From NCBI GenBank assembly GCA_003670925.1, contig QWQG01000165.1, forward strand, positions 1 through 64,000: 64,000 bases of DNA. Reading direction: 5' to 3'. The notes beneath the pieces are model-generated. The model had not been told where the DNA came from. It searched no databases and saw only the letters and a list, made by a program, of their open reading frames with translations. Source of the stretch: Planctomycetota bacterium (lineage in GTDB: Bacteria > Planctomycetota > Planctomycetia > Planctomycetales > Planctomycetaceae). Below, in pieces: positions 19,759-28,547 of the stretch; the stretch's first letter is position 1, and each line of letters begins with the position of its first letter. The translations under genes and the position numbers were made by a program.

Positions 19759-20781
19759 ATGAATTTTTCGTTTGCATGTCGATGCGTCTGCCTGTTGCTG
19801 GCATTCCGCGCGGGCTTTGCGTCTGATGTTTTCGCTGGCCCTGCCGTCGCGGCAGATCTCCAGATTCAGTTGCACGAGACCTCCGTTGTCCACGGAAATC
19901 GTGTCTTGCTGAGTTCGATTGCGACGGTGTCCGGCAGTGATCCCGTCCTGAAAAAAGAAGTGGAAGATGTTGAGATCCAGTTGCTGGATGCCACACTCGC
20001 ATCAACCACAATTTCGCAGCGATTTGTCAACATCCGTTTGATCGTCGCTGGTTTCCGGATGGAGGACATGACACTTTCCGGTGCTGATCAAACCGTCGTT
20101 GTCTTTCAGCCGCAACAGAAGTTGACCGACACCCAAGTGGAGGAACAGGCATTAGTCGTCATGACGCAAGCGATGAATGCTAAACAGGAAGATCTGAAGG
20201 TGTTGCTGCAGAGCGGTTTTGTGCAAACGCTGCCGAAAAATCTGCACGGATTAGAGGGTCTGTACTTAAAGATTCTGCCCCCTACTAAGCAGGCACTTGG
20301 GCCCGTGACGCTGCTGGTGCAGGTTTGGCACAAGGACGCCTTACTTTCAGCACGACCAGCCGTTTTTGACGTGCGTCGCAAACATCGCGTCGCAGTGGCA
20401 AGGATCTCTTTGAGTCGCGAAGTTCCGATCGATGATTCTAACGTCCAGTTCGAAAATCGTTTCATGACAACTGAGATCGATGAGCTAGAACCAAACCAGA
20501 TTTTGGGACGCAGTGTGCGTGGAATTGTGCTCGCAGGTGCGGTTGTGCAGATGCGGGATTTGCAGACTACGACCCGTAAGAATGCGGACGTTTTGGTAAA
20601 AAAGGGTGACGCAGTGCAGGTGACCGCCATGGCGCGGCGACTGAGAACATCCATTCGCGATATAGAGGCCATGGAAGATGGTCAACTTGGCGACCGCATC
20701 AGAATGAAGAACCGGGATTCCGGGAAGGAAATTGTCGGCGAAGTTGTGGGCCCCGGCCAAACGATTGTGCGTCTGCAGTAG
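19759..20781 (+). CDS. flgA: Flagella basal body P-ring formation protein FlgA (SAF domain)
   Basis: Signal peptide; C-terminal SAF-like region 'VAVARISLSREVPIDDSNVQFENR...LGRSVRGIVLAGAVVQMRDLQTT..VKKGDAVQV'; position between flgG and flgH. Confidence 0.9.
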   Translation: MNFSFACRCVCLLLAFRAGFASDVFAGPAVAADLQIQLHETSVVHGNRVLLSSIATVSGSDPVLKKEVEDVEIQLLDATLASTTISQRFVNIRLIVAGFRMEDMTLSGADQTVVVFQPQQKLTDTQVEEQALVVMTQAMNAKQEDLKVLLQSGFVQTLPKNLHGLEGLYLKILPPTKQALGPVTLLVQVWHKDALLSARPAVFDVRRKHRVAVARISLSREVPIDDSNVQFENRFMTTEIDELEPNQILGRSVRGIVLAGAVVQMRDLQTTTRKNADVLVKKGDAVQVTAMARRLRTSIRDIEAMEDGQLGDRIRMKNRDSGKEIVGEVVGPGQTIVRLQ

Positions 20782-20963
20782 ACGCTGTCGCTGGGTAACT
20801 TGCAAGCTTTAATCCTCAGCGAAATGCCTAGGCCGCACAAGCAAACAGTGGAGTTGTTTTTATGCTTGAGCGAAACAGGATTTCAAGGCAATGCGCTCAG
20901 GTGTGAATTGGAGTTGCGGAGCGACTGAGTTCGATAAATCGATTGATCCACGACCCGTAGATT

Positions 20964-21617
20964 ATGAAGCAAGGAGGACTTCACATGAGACGACAAAGCC
21001 GACGCAATACGATCGCGTTGATCTTGGCTGCGATTTGTTCCGCGGCAGGCACAGTCCGCGGCGATTCCTTGTGGCCAAAACGCAATCCGCAGCGGGCCTA
21101 TCTGTGCCAAGATTCCCGCGCGCGAAATGTCGGAGATCTGGTGACGATTGTCGTCGCGGAACACTCGAACGTGGACAACAATGAAGACAAGTCGATGAGC
21201 AAATCTACGCGGAGCAAAGTGACAGCCGATTTTGAGGCATCTTCCGGGGGCGGGCTCGCCACGCAAGACTCCAACGCCGCGCTGGATCTGAGTAACAGTT
21301 CAGGACGCGATTTTAACGGCAAAGCTAGCTATAAAGATTCCCGCGGCTTCACTGACCAGATCACCGTCTCGGTCGTGGATGTGTTGCCCAATGGAAACAT
21401 GCTACTGGCCGGACGACGCACGCTTTCGATTGCCGGTGAACAACGGAATCTTATCATCTCGGGGATGGTGCGGCCGATTGACCTTGGTCCGGACAATAAA
21501 GTCAATTCCCGCTACGTTGCCGACCTGCGAACCGTCTATGAAGGCGACGGGCCGTCTCGGCAATTTGTGCGGCAGGGCTGGCTTGGGAGAGCGGCAAATA
21601 AAGTGTGGCCTTTTTGA
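20964..21617 (+). CDS. flgH: Flagellar L-ring protein FlgH
   Basis: 'DSRARNVGDLVTIVVAEHSNVDN...VSVVDVLPNGNMLLAGRRTLSIAGEQRNLIISGMVRPIDLGPDN'. Confidence 0.95.
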   Translation: MKQGGLHMRRQSRRNTIALILAAICSAAGTVRGDSLWPKRNPQRAYLCQDSRARNVGDLVTIVVAEHSNVDNNEDKSMSKSTRSKVTADFEASSGGGLATQDSNAALDLSNSSGRDFNGKASYKDSRGFTDQITVSVVDVLPNGNMLLAGRRTLSIAGEQRNLIISGMVRPIDLGPDNKVNSRYVADLRTVYEGDGPSRQFVRQGWLGRAANKVWPF

Positions 21618-21696
21618 AGCGTCATTTGAGAGTGGGACAACCAGCGGATAAGCCGCGGTTGCTCACCGGGCATATGTATCATCTTGGATTATTCTC

Positions 21697-22818
21697 ATGC
21701 TTCGCACGCTAGCTACACTTTGCCTCACGCTAACGCTCTCGAGTCCATTTGCGAGAGGTGCTGAGCCGCTCGTCCGGATTCGAGATATCACGCAGATTGC
21801 TGGCGAACATCCGAATCAACTCACCGGAATGGGGTTGGTGATTGGTCTGGCGGGAACTGGCGGAAACAGTCAAACAACGAAGCAGTTTGCCCTCAATCTA
21901 TTGCAGAAAATGGGAAATCGCGCGGATCCTGGATTGCGTGAGAACATCCAGCGGTCGCAAGAAAAAACCGACAACATGTCCGTGTCGCTCGTCACCGTCA
22001 CGCTGCCGCCGCATGCTAAAAAAGGCCAGCGAATCGACGTGACGGTCTCAGCATTTGACAATGCTAAGAGTCTGACTGGCGGCATTCTGGTCGCGACGGA
22101 ACTCTACGGTCCAGACGGAGAAGTGTATGTGATCGCCTCGGGCCCGATTTCATTGAACGGGGGAGATTTCGGAGGCCAAGCCGCCAGCGTCGTCAAGAAC
22201 CACCCAACCACCGGACGAATCCCTGGGGGCGGGACAGTGGAAGAAGAAGTGCCCTGCACGGTCTTCAAAAATGGAATCTTCGAATTGCTGTTGCGATCAC
22301 CACACTATATGACTGCGATGAATATCGCCGCCGCAATCAATCTTTACAGCCCCGGAACTGCGATTGTGCGTGACCCCGCGACCGTGGCCGTGCGTTTGCC
22401 CGCGTCGGCCAGCGGCGACGATTTTCGGTTTGTGGCAGAGTGTCAAGAGCTCACCGTGACTCCAGGCTCCATCGCCCGCGTTGTCATTAACGAACGCACG
22501 GGCACGATTGTGATCGGCAGTGACGTCAAGTTGTCTCAAGTCGCAGTGACCCATGGGAATTTGATTATCAGTACCGTTGAGACCCCGGAGGTTTCGCAGC
22601 CAGCACCATTCAGCAACGGAGAAACAAAAATTGTCCCGCGGACTTCTGTGGATGTGACGGAGCCAGGAGGCGTGATTAACGTGATTGATCAAAACGTGAC
22701 CGTCGGAGAGCTAGCGGCTTCGCTGAATGCACTGGGTGTCAGTCCGCGCGATCTGAGTTCGATCTTTCAAATGTTAAAGGAATCTGGGGCATTGCATGCA
22801 GACTTGCAGTTGAAATAG
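21697..22818 (+). CDS. flgI: Flagellar P-ring protein FlgI
   Basis: 'VRIRDITQIAGEHPNQLTGMGLVIGLAGTGG'; 'NERTGTIVIGSDVKLSQVAVTHGNLIIS'. Confidence 0.97.
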   Translation: MLRTLATLCLTLTLSSPFARGAEPLVRIRDITQIAGEHPNQLTGMGLVIGLAGTGGNSQTTKQFALNLLQKMGNRADPGLRENIQRSQEKTDNMSVSLVTVTLPPHAKKGQRIDVTVSAFDNAKSLTGGILVATELYGPDGEVYVIASGPISLNGGDFGGQAASVVKNHPTTGRIPGGGTVEEEVPCTVFKNGIFELLLRSPHYMTAMNIAAAINLYSPGTAIVRDPATVAVRLPASASGDDFRFVAECQELTVTPGSIARVVINERTGTIVIGSDVKLSQVAVTHGNLIISTVETPEVSQPAPFSNGETKIVPRTSVDVTEPGGVINVIDQNVTVGELAASLNALGVSPRDLSSIFQMLKESGALHADLQLK

Positions 22819-22946
22819 CTTAGTGAAGACGAAGCGACATCTTGTCATATGCGTGACAGATGCTGACGCATCGCGGTTCACCAGACTCCAATGCCACCAT
22901 CGTAGAATTTTGCGAATCCCAATTTAGAACTCATGGATTTAAGCCT

Positions 22947-23369
22947 ATGTTCATCAATCCAACCCCGACCATGCCCGCCGAGGCCTCGGAGAAAAACGCC
23001 GGAAGTGTCCTCGGAAAAAAATTGCCGGCGGCTGATTCTTTGAAATCCGCAAAGGTGGAGAAAGCTATCACGGAATTCGAGAGTCTGTTTCTGTCGATGA
23101 TGATTAAAGAGTTGCGACAGACAAGTTCCGGGGATGGGTTATTTCCGGGCGACGGCAGTGACACTTATGGTGGCATGTTTGACATGTTTCTGGGCCACGA
23201 ACTCGCGGCGGGCAAGGGGCTTGGCTTGGAATCTGTATTTCGTTCTTCAACGGCCATCAGTCAGTTCGAAAAGTACATGGGGCAAAGTGGATCGCTGATG
23301 ACTCGTGACACAGCAATGGAAGGATATCACCATGAACAACTCCGGGCCAGTTCCGTCGCAATACCTTGA
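22947..23369 (+). CDS. flgJ: Rod-binding protein (FlgJ N-terminal domain only)
   Basis: 'AITEFESLFLSMMIKELRQTSSGDGLFPGDGSDTYGGMFDMFLGHELA'; no glucosaminidase domain. Confidence 0.85.
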   Translation: MFINPTPTMPAEASEKNAGSVLGKKLPAADSLKSAKVEKAITEFESLFLSMMIKELRQTSSGDGLFPGDGSDTYGGMFDMFLGHELAAGKGLGLESVFRSSTAISQFEKYMGQSGSLMTRDTAMEGYHHEQLRASSVAIP

Positions 23370-23865
23370 ACCGACACACCTGCACGATCTGTTGCGACAT
23401 GTGGATGCGGAAGAGATCTCGCTGCGGAACACGCTGCGCCTCTTGCAGGTTATTCCAGCCATGTCGCAGTCTTCTAATGAAGGGGAACGGCGTGACATGC
23501 GACTGCGAATTGAACAGTCACTGCAACATGCGGCATTGCTGTCGCAGAACCGGCTCCGGGTGATGTTGGCTCTTGCGAGATTCCTCTCAATTCCTGTCGC
23601 TGACGTGAGTTTCTCAGCGTTGTTGCCCTATTCTTCGGCGGCTGCCATTCAACTGCTGATTCCGGCGCGGCGGCGACTTCAGTCGTTGGTTCGACAAGTG
23701 AGTGCACTCGTGCAGTCAGTGTCGTGGGTGATCAACGAATCACAACGTATCTACCTTACTGTTTTTGAATCATTGCCAGGGACAGCACCTTCATCGAATC
23801 GCTACGACGCGAGCGGACAGAAGAACCTCAATCCGGCTTTATTTCGTTTTGAAACTCGATCCTGA
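23332..23865 (+). CDS. FlgN-like flagellar export chaperone
   Basis: Helical protein in the FlgN position between flgJ and flgK; overlaps the flgJ 3' end; family call mainly from synteny. Confidence 0.6.
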   Translation: MNNSGPVPSQYLEPTHLHDLLRHVDAEEISLRNTLRLLQVIPAMSQSSNEGERRDMRLRIEQSLQHAALLSQNRLRVMLALARFLSIPVADVSFSALLPYSSAAAIQLLIPARRRLQSLVRQVSALVQSVSWVINESQRIYLTVFESLPGTAPSSNRYDASGQKNLNPALFRFETRS

Positions 23866-23877
23866 TAAGGCGCGGCG

Positions 23878-25584
23878 ATGAAGGCATTTGATATTGGCTT
23901 ATCCGCGCTTCGCGCGCAGCAGTTAACGCTGTCGGTGCAGGGTAATAATTTAGCCAACGCGGCAACTCCCGGATATCACCGCCAAGTCGCTGCCCTTGCG
24001 AGTCGGACTCCCCTGCGAGATGATCGTTTTGGCGTTGGGAGCGGAGTGGACGTGCTCGATGTGCGGCGTTTACAGGCGACTGCAATCGAAACCTCACTGC
24101 TGCGTAATGCATCCGAAGCTGGATACAGCCAACAGTCTGAGGATGTTGCCAAGCAGATTGAATCTTTGCTGACACCAGGCGACAATTCTATTCATGGATC
24201 ACTGTCCAAATTCTTCGATCGAATGGAGAAAGTCGCCAACGCACCACAGGATCGAACAGTGCGTCAGGAGTTTCTGACATCCGCATCTGAACTGATGGCG
24301 GGGTTCAAGGATCTGGATCAACAATTCGCGGCACTGGGACGTGACCTGAGCTTAGATCTCAGCGATTCCGTCAAGCAGGTGAATGCGCACATTAAAAACC
24401 TTGCGCAGTTAAATTCAGAGATCTTCCGGGCTCGGGCGGTAGGAACTCCCCCAAACGTATTGCTCGACCAGCGTGATCAGATCGCGACTGAACTTTCCGC
24501 ATACATGGAAGTTGATAATGTCACGACGGCAGACGGACATGAACAGACGAAACTTGCCGGTGGTAACGTGTCTATCGGCCTTCTTCCGGTGACGTTTCGC
24601 GTTGTTCGCGACGCAAATGGAACGACCGGGATTGGGATGAATGAACAGGCCACGGCGCTTCCGCTGACTTCCGGACGACTGGCCGCGATGACTGCCGCAT
24701 TGAATGAGACAGTTCCAGATTTTACGATACGGCTGCGAGATCTGTCTCGCGAAATTGTGCAGGCGGTCGATCAGCAGCATGCGCAGGGGATTTCAGACCA
24801 CGGTCCAGCGACAACGTTGCTGGGGAATCGCAGCGTCGTCGACGTCTCGTTGCCGCTGGGGCTGAGCAACCCAAAGTTTCCAATCCACTATGGAGATCTG
24901 TCAGTGACAGTGACAGATCGCACGACAGGTGTACGTCACACGTCGCAAATTACAATTGATCCGGACCGGGATTCTCTCACGGACGTGGCGTCGAAGTTGA
25001 GTACGATTTCTGGTGTCTCAGCCAGCGTTGACGGCGTCAGCAAGACGTTGCTGATTGTGGCCAACCCACCGTATTCGATCGACTTTGCCGGCAGGTCCGA
25101 CAATCCCCTAGACCCTACGGTCGCCAGTCATCCGGACGAAACAGGAATCCTTGCGGCGATGGGGATTGGTTCACTCTTCGAAGGCACGGAGCCCAGCACG
25201 TTCCGTGTTCGCAGTGAGATTTTGGAGAACCCCGATCAGCTTGCCGTGTCGCCCTCTGGGCAGTCGGGTGACGGGCGTAATATCGCGTCGATGGCGAACC
25301 TTCGCGACTCTAGGTTTGACGCGCTCGCCGGACGGACGTTTACGGAAGAGATGGCTGACGTGACCGCGGAGTCTGGTCTTCAGGTGCAGACGTCAGAAAG
25401 TCAGAACGGTCAATTGCAGGCTTTTCGACAGCGGCTGGAAATTGATCGTGACGCGGTTTCTGGTGTGGATATTAACGAAGAGATGATGCAGATGATGCAA
25501 ACTCAGCGTGCTTACCAAGCAGCCGCAAAAATCATTACGACTGCAGACCAGATGTTGTCAGAATTACTCCAGCTTGTTCGTTAA
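23878..25584 (+). CDS. flgK: Flagellar hook-associated protein FlgK
   Basis: 'MKAFDIGLSALRAQQLTLSVQGNNLANAATPGYHRQ'; C-terminal 'GVDINEEMMQMMQTQRAYQAAAKIITTADQMLSELLQ'. Confidence 0.96.
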   Translation: MKAFDIGLSALRAQQLTLSVQGNNLANAATPGYHRQVAALASRTPLRDDRFGVGSGVDVLDVRRLQATAIETSLLRNASEAGYSQQSEDVAKQIESLLTPGDNSIHGSLSKFFDRMEKVANAPQDRTVRQEFLTSASELMAGFKDLDQQFAALGRDLSLDLSDSVKQVNAHIKNLAQLNSEIFRARAVGTPPNVLLDQRDQIATELSAYMEVDNVTTADGHEQTKLAGGNVSIGLLPVTFRVVRDANGTTGIGMNEQATALPLTSGRLAAMTAALNETVPDFTIRLRDLSREIVQAVDQQHAQGISDHGPATTLLGNRSVVDVSLPLGLSNPKFPIHYGDLSVTVTDRTTGVRHTSQITIDPDRDSLTDVASKLSTISGVSASVDGVSKTLLIVANPPYSIDFAGRSDNPLDPTVASHPDETGILAAMGIGSLFEGTEPSTFRVRSEILENPDQLAVSPSGQSGDGRNIASMANLRDSRFDALAGRTFTEEMADVTAESGLQVQTSESQNGQLQAFRQRLEIDRDAVSGVDINEEMMQMMQTQRAYQAAAKIITTADQMLSELLQLVR

Positions 25585-25614
25585 TCCTGCTTCCTGAATT
25601 AAGTCCAAACGTTC

Positions 25615-27060
25615 ATGATCAATCGCATCACCCAATCTCAGATTTCAAAATCGTCTACCCAGCATTTGGTAGGTCAGACAGCGGAGATGTTCCGAAAGCA
25701 GCAGGAAATTAGTACGGGCCTCCGGATTCAACGCCCGTCGGATGACCCTAGTGGAATGCGGCGAAGTCTGATCCAGAAGGATCGACTCGATCGACTCGAC
25801 TCGCACCTTTCATCAATTCAGTTTGTGCAATCGCGATTGTCACAGGCAGCCGTCCAGTTACAGGACGCCAACACACTCCTGGTGCATGCAAAAGAAATCG
25901 CATTGCAGGCGCCGCAGGCCACCGATAGCAGCGAAATCAGCGTGCTCGTTACCGAACTGAATGGCATTCTCAATCAACTGACGCGTGTAGCAAACTCCAG
26001 AGATGAAAATGGCTATTTGTTCAGCGGTACTGCTAGCCAGACGTTGCCATTTCCCGACAACGCTGCGAACGGTGGTGAATCGGTGTATGCCGGATCACCT
26101 GCCAACACGCAATTGCTCATCACCGGCGATGCGGCACGTGAAGCACTCCTGGCCGGTGATCTCGTATTTCAGCCGATCGCCCGCGAAGCAACGGTCTTAA
26201 TCGGCACCACAGGAGCCAAAACCGGCACTGGCACGGACACCGCTACGGGAACTAGGAATTTACAAATCCGACACGATGCGACAACCTACTGGGGAGGATC
26301 GGGTGTGATGTCCGGTATTGGTTCCGGTGCGGGCGACACGATCATCGGGCAAGTAGGAACGCACCATCTGCAAGTCATCGACACGAGCGGCAATGGAACC
26401 TCCGGAACGTTTTCACTCAACGGCGGTCAAGCGGTCAATTTCACAAATATGGACACCAACATTCCAGTGGACGGTCTCTCTGGTGAACGAGTCTACCTCG
26501 ATGCTTCCGCAATTTTTGCTGGCTTCAATGGCACCGTGGATATCACATCGACGGGTACGATGTCGATCGATGGTGGGGCGACGACGACTCCGATCTCCTT
26601 TGCTGCCAATCAATTCGTGACCGATTCCCAAAATGGAGCCATCGTCAATCTTGACAGTTCGGCGATCAAACTTACCGGAACGGACCAACTGGAGTTCCCG
26701 GGTACCACCGACGTCTTTAATGCCATTCGTGCGTTGCGCGACGATCTCTTGAACACCCGCAACCTTTCCAACGGCGATCGGGCGACTGCGATCTCGCGCA
26801 GACTTGGAGATTTGGAACGTGTTCACGCACATGTGCTGGATATCATTGGCGTGCAATCCGTCAGTCTGCAACAAATTGATCAGTTGCAGAATCAAACGGA
26901 AGAACTTCAACTGTCTGGACAAATTCAATACAGCAATACAGTTTCCGCCGACATTACAGAGTCTGTCACGCGGTTAAAGGAACTAACCAACCTGCAGCAG
27001 TTCACGATGGCTGCAGTTGGGCAACTCCTGACACCTAATCTACTTGACTTTCTGCGGTAG
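25615..27060 (+). CDS. flgL: Flagellar hook-associated protein FlgL
   Basis: 'MINRITQSQISKSSTQHL...STGLRIQRPSDDPSGMRRSL'; terminal flagellin-like helices around a large variable insert. Confidence 0.93.
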   Translation: MINRITQSQISKSSTQHLVGQTAEMFRKQQEISTGLRIQRPSDDPSGMRRSLIQKDRLDRLDSHLSSIQFVQSRLSQAAVQLQDANTLLVHAKEIALQAPQATDSSEISVLVTELNGILNQLTRVANSRDENGYLFSGTASQTLPFPDNAANGGESVYAGSPANTQLLITGDAAREALLAGDLVFQPIAREATVLIGTTGAKTGTGTDTATGTRNLQIRHDATTYWGGSGVMSGIGSGAGDTIIGQVGTHHLQVIDTSGNGTSGTFSLNGGQAVNFTNMDTNIPVDGLSGERVYLDASAIFAGFNGTVDITSTGTMSIDGGATTTPISFAANQFVTDSQNGAIVNLDSSAIKLTGTDQLEFPGTTDVFNAIRALRDDLLNTRNLSNGDRATAISRRLGDLERVHAHVLDIIGVQSVSLQQIDQLQNQTEELQLSGQIQYSNTVSADITESVTRLKELTNLQQFTMAAVGQLLTPNLLDFLR

Positions 27061-27102
27061 TAAGGCATTCAGCAAAAAGCTATCGAAATCCGGAGAATTC
27101 CG

Positions 27103-27430
27103 AGTGGCAGTCTCAAGCATTTTTCGACAGCCTCGAAAACCAAAAATCCTACGCAGCGAACTCAATCAGTTTATCATAATGTTGCGTGCCAGTGATGTCA
27201 GTCTGATCCAGTTCGGCCAAGCAATTGCAAAGCATCCGGTGGTACTGAAGCAAATCCTCAGAACGGCGAACTCGTCGCTTACTGGCAGCGCTGTCGAAAT
27301 CACCGAAGCCTCGCACGCGGTTCTGTTCCTTGGCACGAATCGCGTGATATTTCTCTTGAACACGCTCCCGCCGGAAATCATTGAGGAAGACTTATTGTCC
27401 GATGGAGACAGTGTCGTAAAAAAAACGTGA
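27103..27430 (+). CDS. Mini-HDOD-domain protein (start uncertain; possibly a truncated gene)
   Basis: 'VSLIQFGQAIAKHPVVLKQILRTANSSLTGSAVEITEASHAVLFLGTNRVIFLLNTL' matches the HDOD core (AxxIxxDPxLxxxLLRxANS...I.SxxxAIxxLG). Confidence 0.55.
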
Positions 27431-27923
27431 CCTCCACGGATTTTTGGATTTCTTCTTCAAAGCACGCAGTCTCAAACTTGCATACGAAGTTTTTCGAATC
27501 AACAGACCACCCGCATCCATTGAAATCAACGCCCTCAACGCCTGAACGTCTAAATTCACTGCCATGAGTGGCCTCGAAATGCGGACGAAGCAGATCGTTT
27601 CAGAGCAAACGAACTTCAGGTCGGCAAGGCTGAATTTCGCTGCCACTCACAGCCAAATCTCGGTGTAGCAACTTTGCGGCAATGAGATCCAAACCTTGCA
27701 ATTGGTTCCATTGGGACTTCCGAGACTGAAAATTCCTGCAAAAACCGGCACTCAGGCTTCTGGATTGAAAAAAAAGGCTAAACAAAGTACACTTCCGGGC
27801 TTGCGGCGAAGGGCTGTCCTTGCTGCGATTTCTTCAATCGCTCATTCTGGCGTTCTAGGGTATTGTTCGCAAGTTGATTGCGATGGTATTCCCGCGGGGT
27901 GGGCTGGTGTTTGTGGAGTCGAA

Positions 27924-28193
27924 ATGACGATCAGTCTGGAACAAAAAAAGAAGATCATGGATGAACATGCAAAGACGCCGGGAGACACGGGGTCGCCGGA
28001 AGTTCAGATTGCAGTTTTGACTGCGGAAATTCAGGTCATTACAGAGCACTTGCAAACGCATTCAAAAGACTATTCAAGTCGTCGTGGTTTGCTCGCGAAA
28101 GTGAGTCGTCGCCGTCAGTTCCTCGATTATCTTAAACGCGATGATCTCAATCGCTATGTTGCGATCATCACTCGTCTGAATATCCGAAAGTAG
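27924..28193 (+). CDS. rpsO: 30S ribosomal protein S15
   Basis: 'MTISLEQKKKIMDEHAKTPGDTGSPEVQIAVLTAEIQVITEHLQTHSKDYSSRRGLLAKVSRRRQFLDYLKRDDLNRY'. Confidence 0.98.
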   Translation: MTISLEQKKKIMDEHAKTPGDTGSPEVQIAVLTAEIQVITEHLQTHSKDYSSRRGLLAKVSRRRQFLDYLKRDDLNRYVAIITRLNIRK

Positions 28194-28201
28194 AATGATC
28201 A

Positions 28202-28235
28202 GGCGTTGCTGCGGTTCCACCCGGCAACGCCTTTT
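28202..28235 (+). terminator. Intrinsic terminator after rpsO
   Basis: GGCGTTGC...GCAACGCC followed by TTTT. Confidence 0.8.
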
Positions 28236-28547
28236 CTGCTTTCTATTGTGTTGTTTGGTGTCGGTTTCGTTTCTGTTGGATGTTAAGTTGACTGCTGCCG
28301 CAGGTTCGTAGCGGATTGCCGCATCCTGTGGTGACTTTGAGTTGTCGGAAAATTGCAGGCCAGTTGTCAGGCGTCCCCGATGTTGGACGGTGTTGATCTC
28401 GGTAGTCTGTTGGCAGTTGAGCGGGCATAGTTCGCTGCTGCGTCCTTTCCTGATGTCGTAAAAGTTGCTGCACGAGCGTTGAATTTGACCTTCGATCCTG
28501 CCTGCGATGCAGTCCGTTTACCGGCTGGTCCGGGTAAGGAAGTTGTT

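Noticed and set aside
20803-20816. TGGGTAACTTGCA as a second sigma-54 site before flgH
   Set aside because: GG-GC spacing is too short by several bases for a -24/-12 promoter.
27392-27785. Minus-strand ORFs between the HDOD gene and rpsO
   Set aside because: No recognisable domain or ribosome-binding site; composition not convincing, although a degraded gene cannot be excluded.
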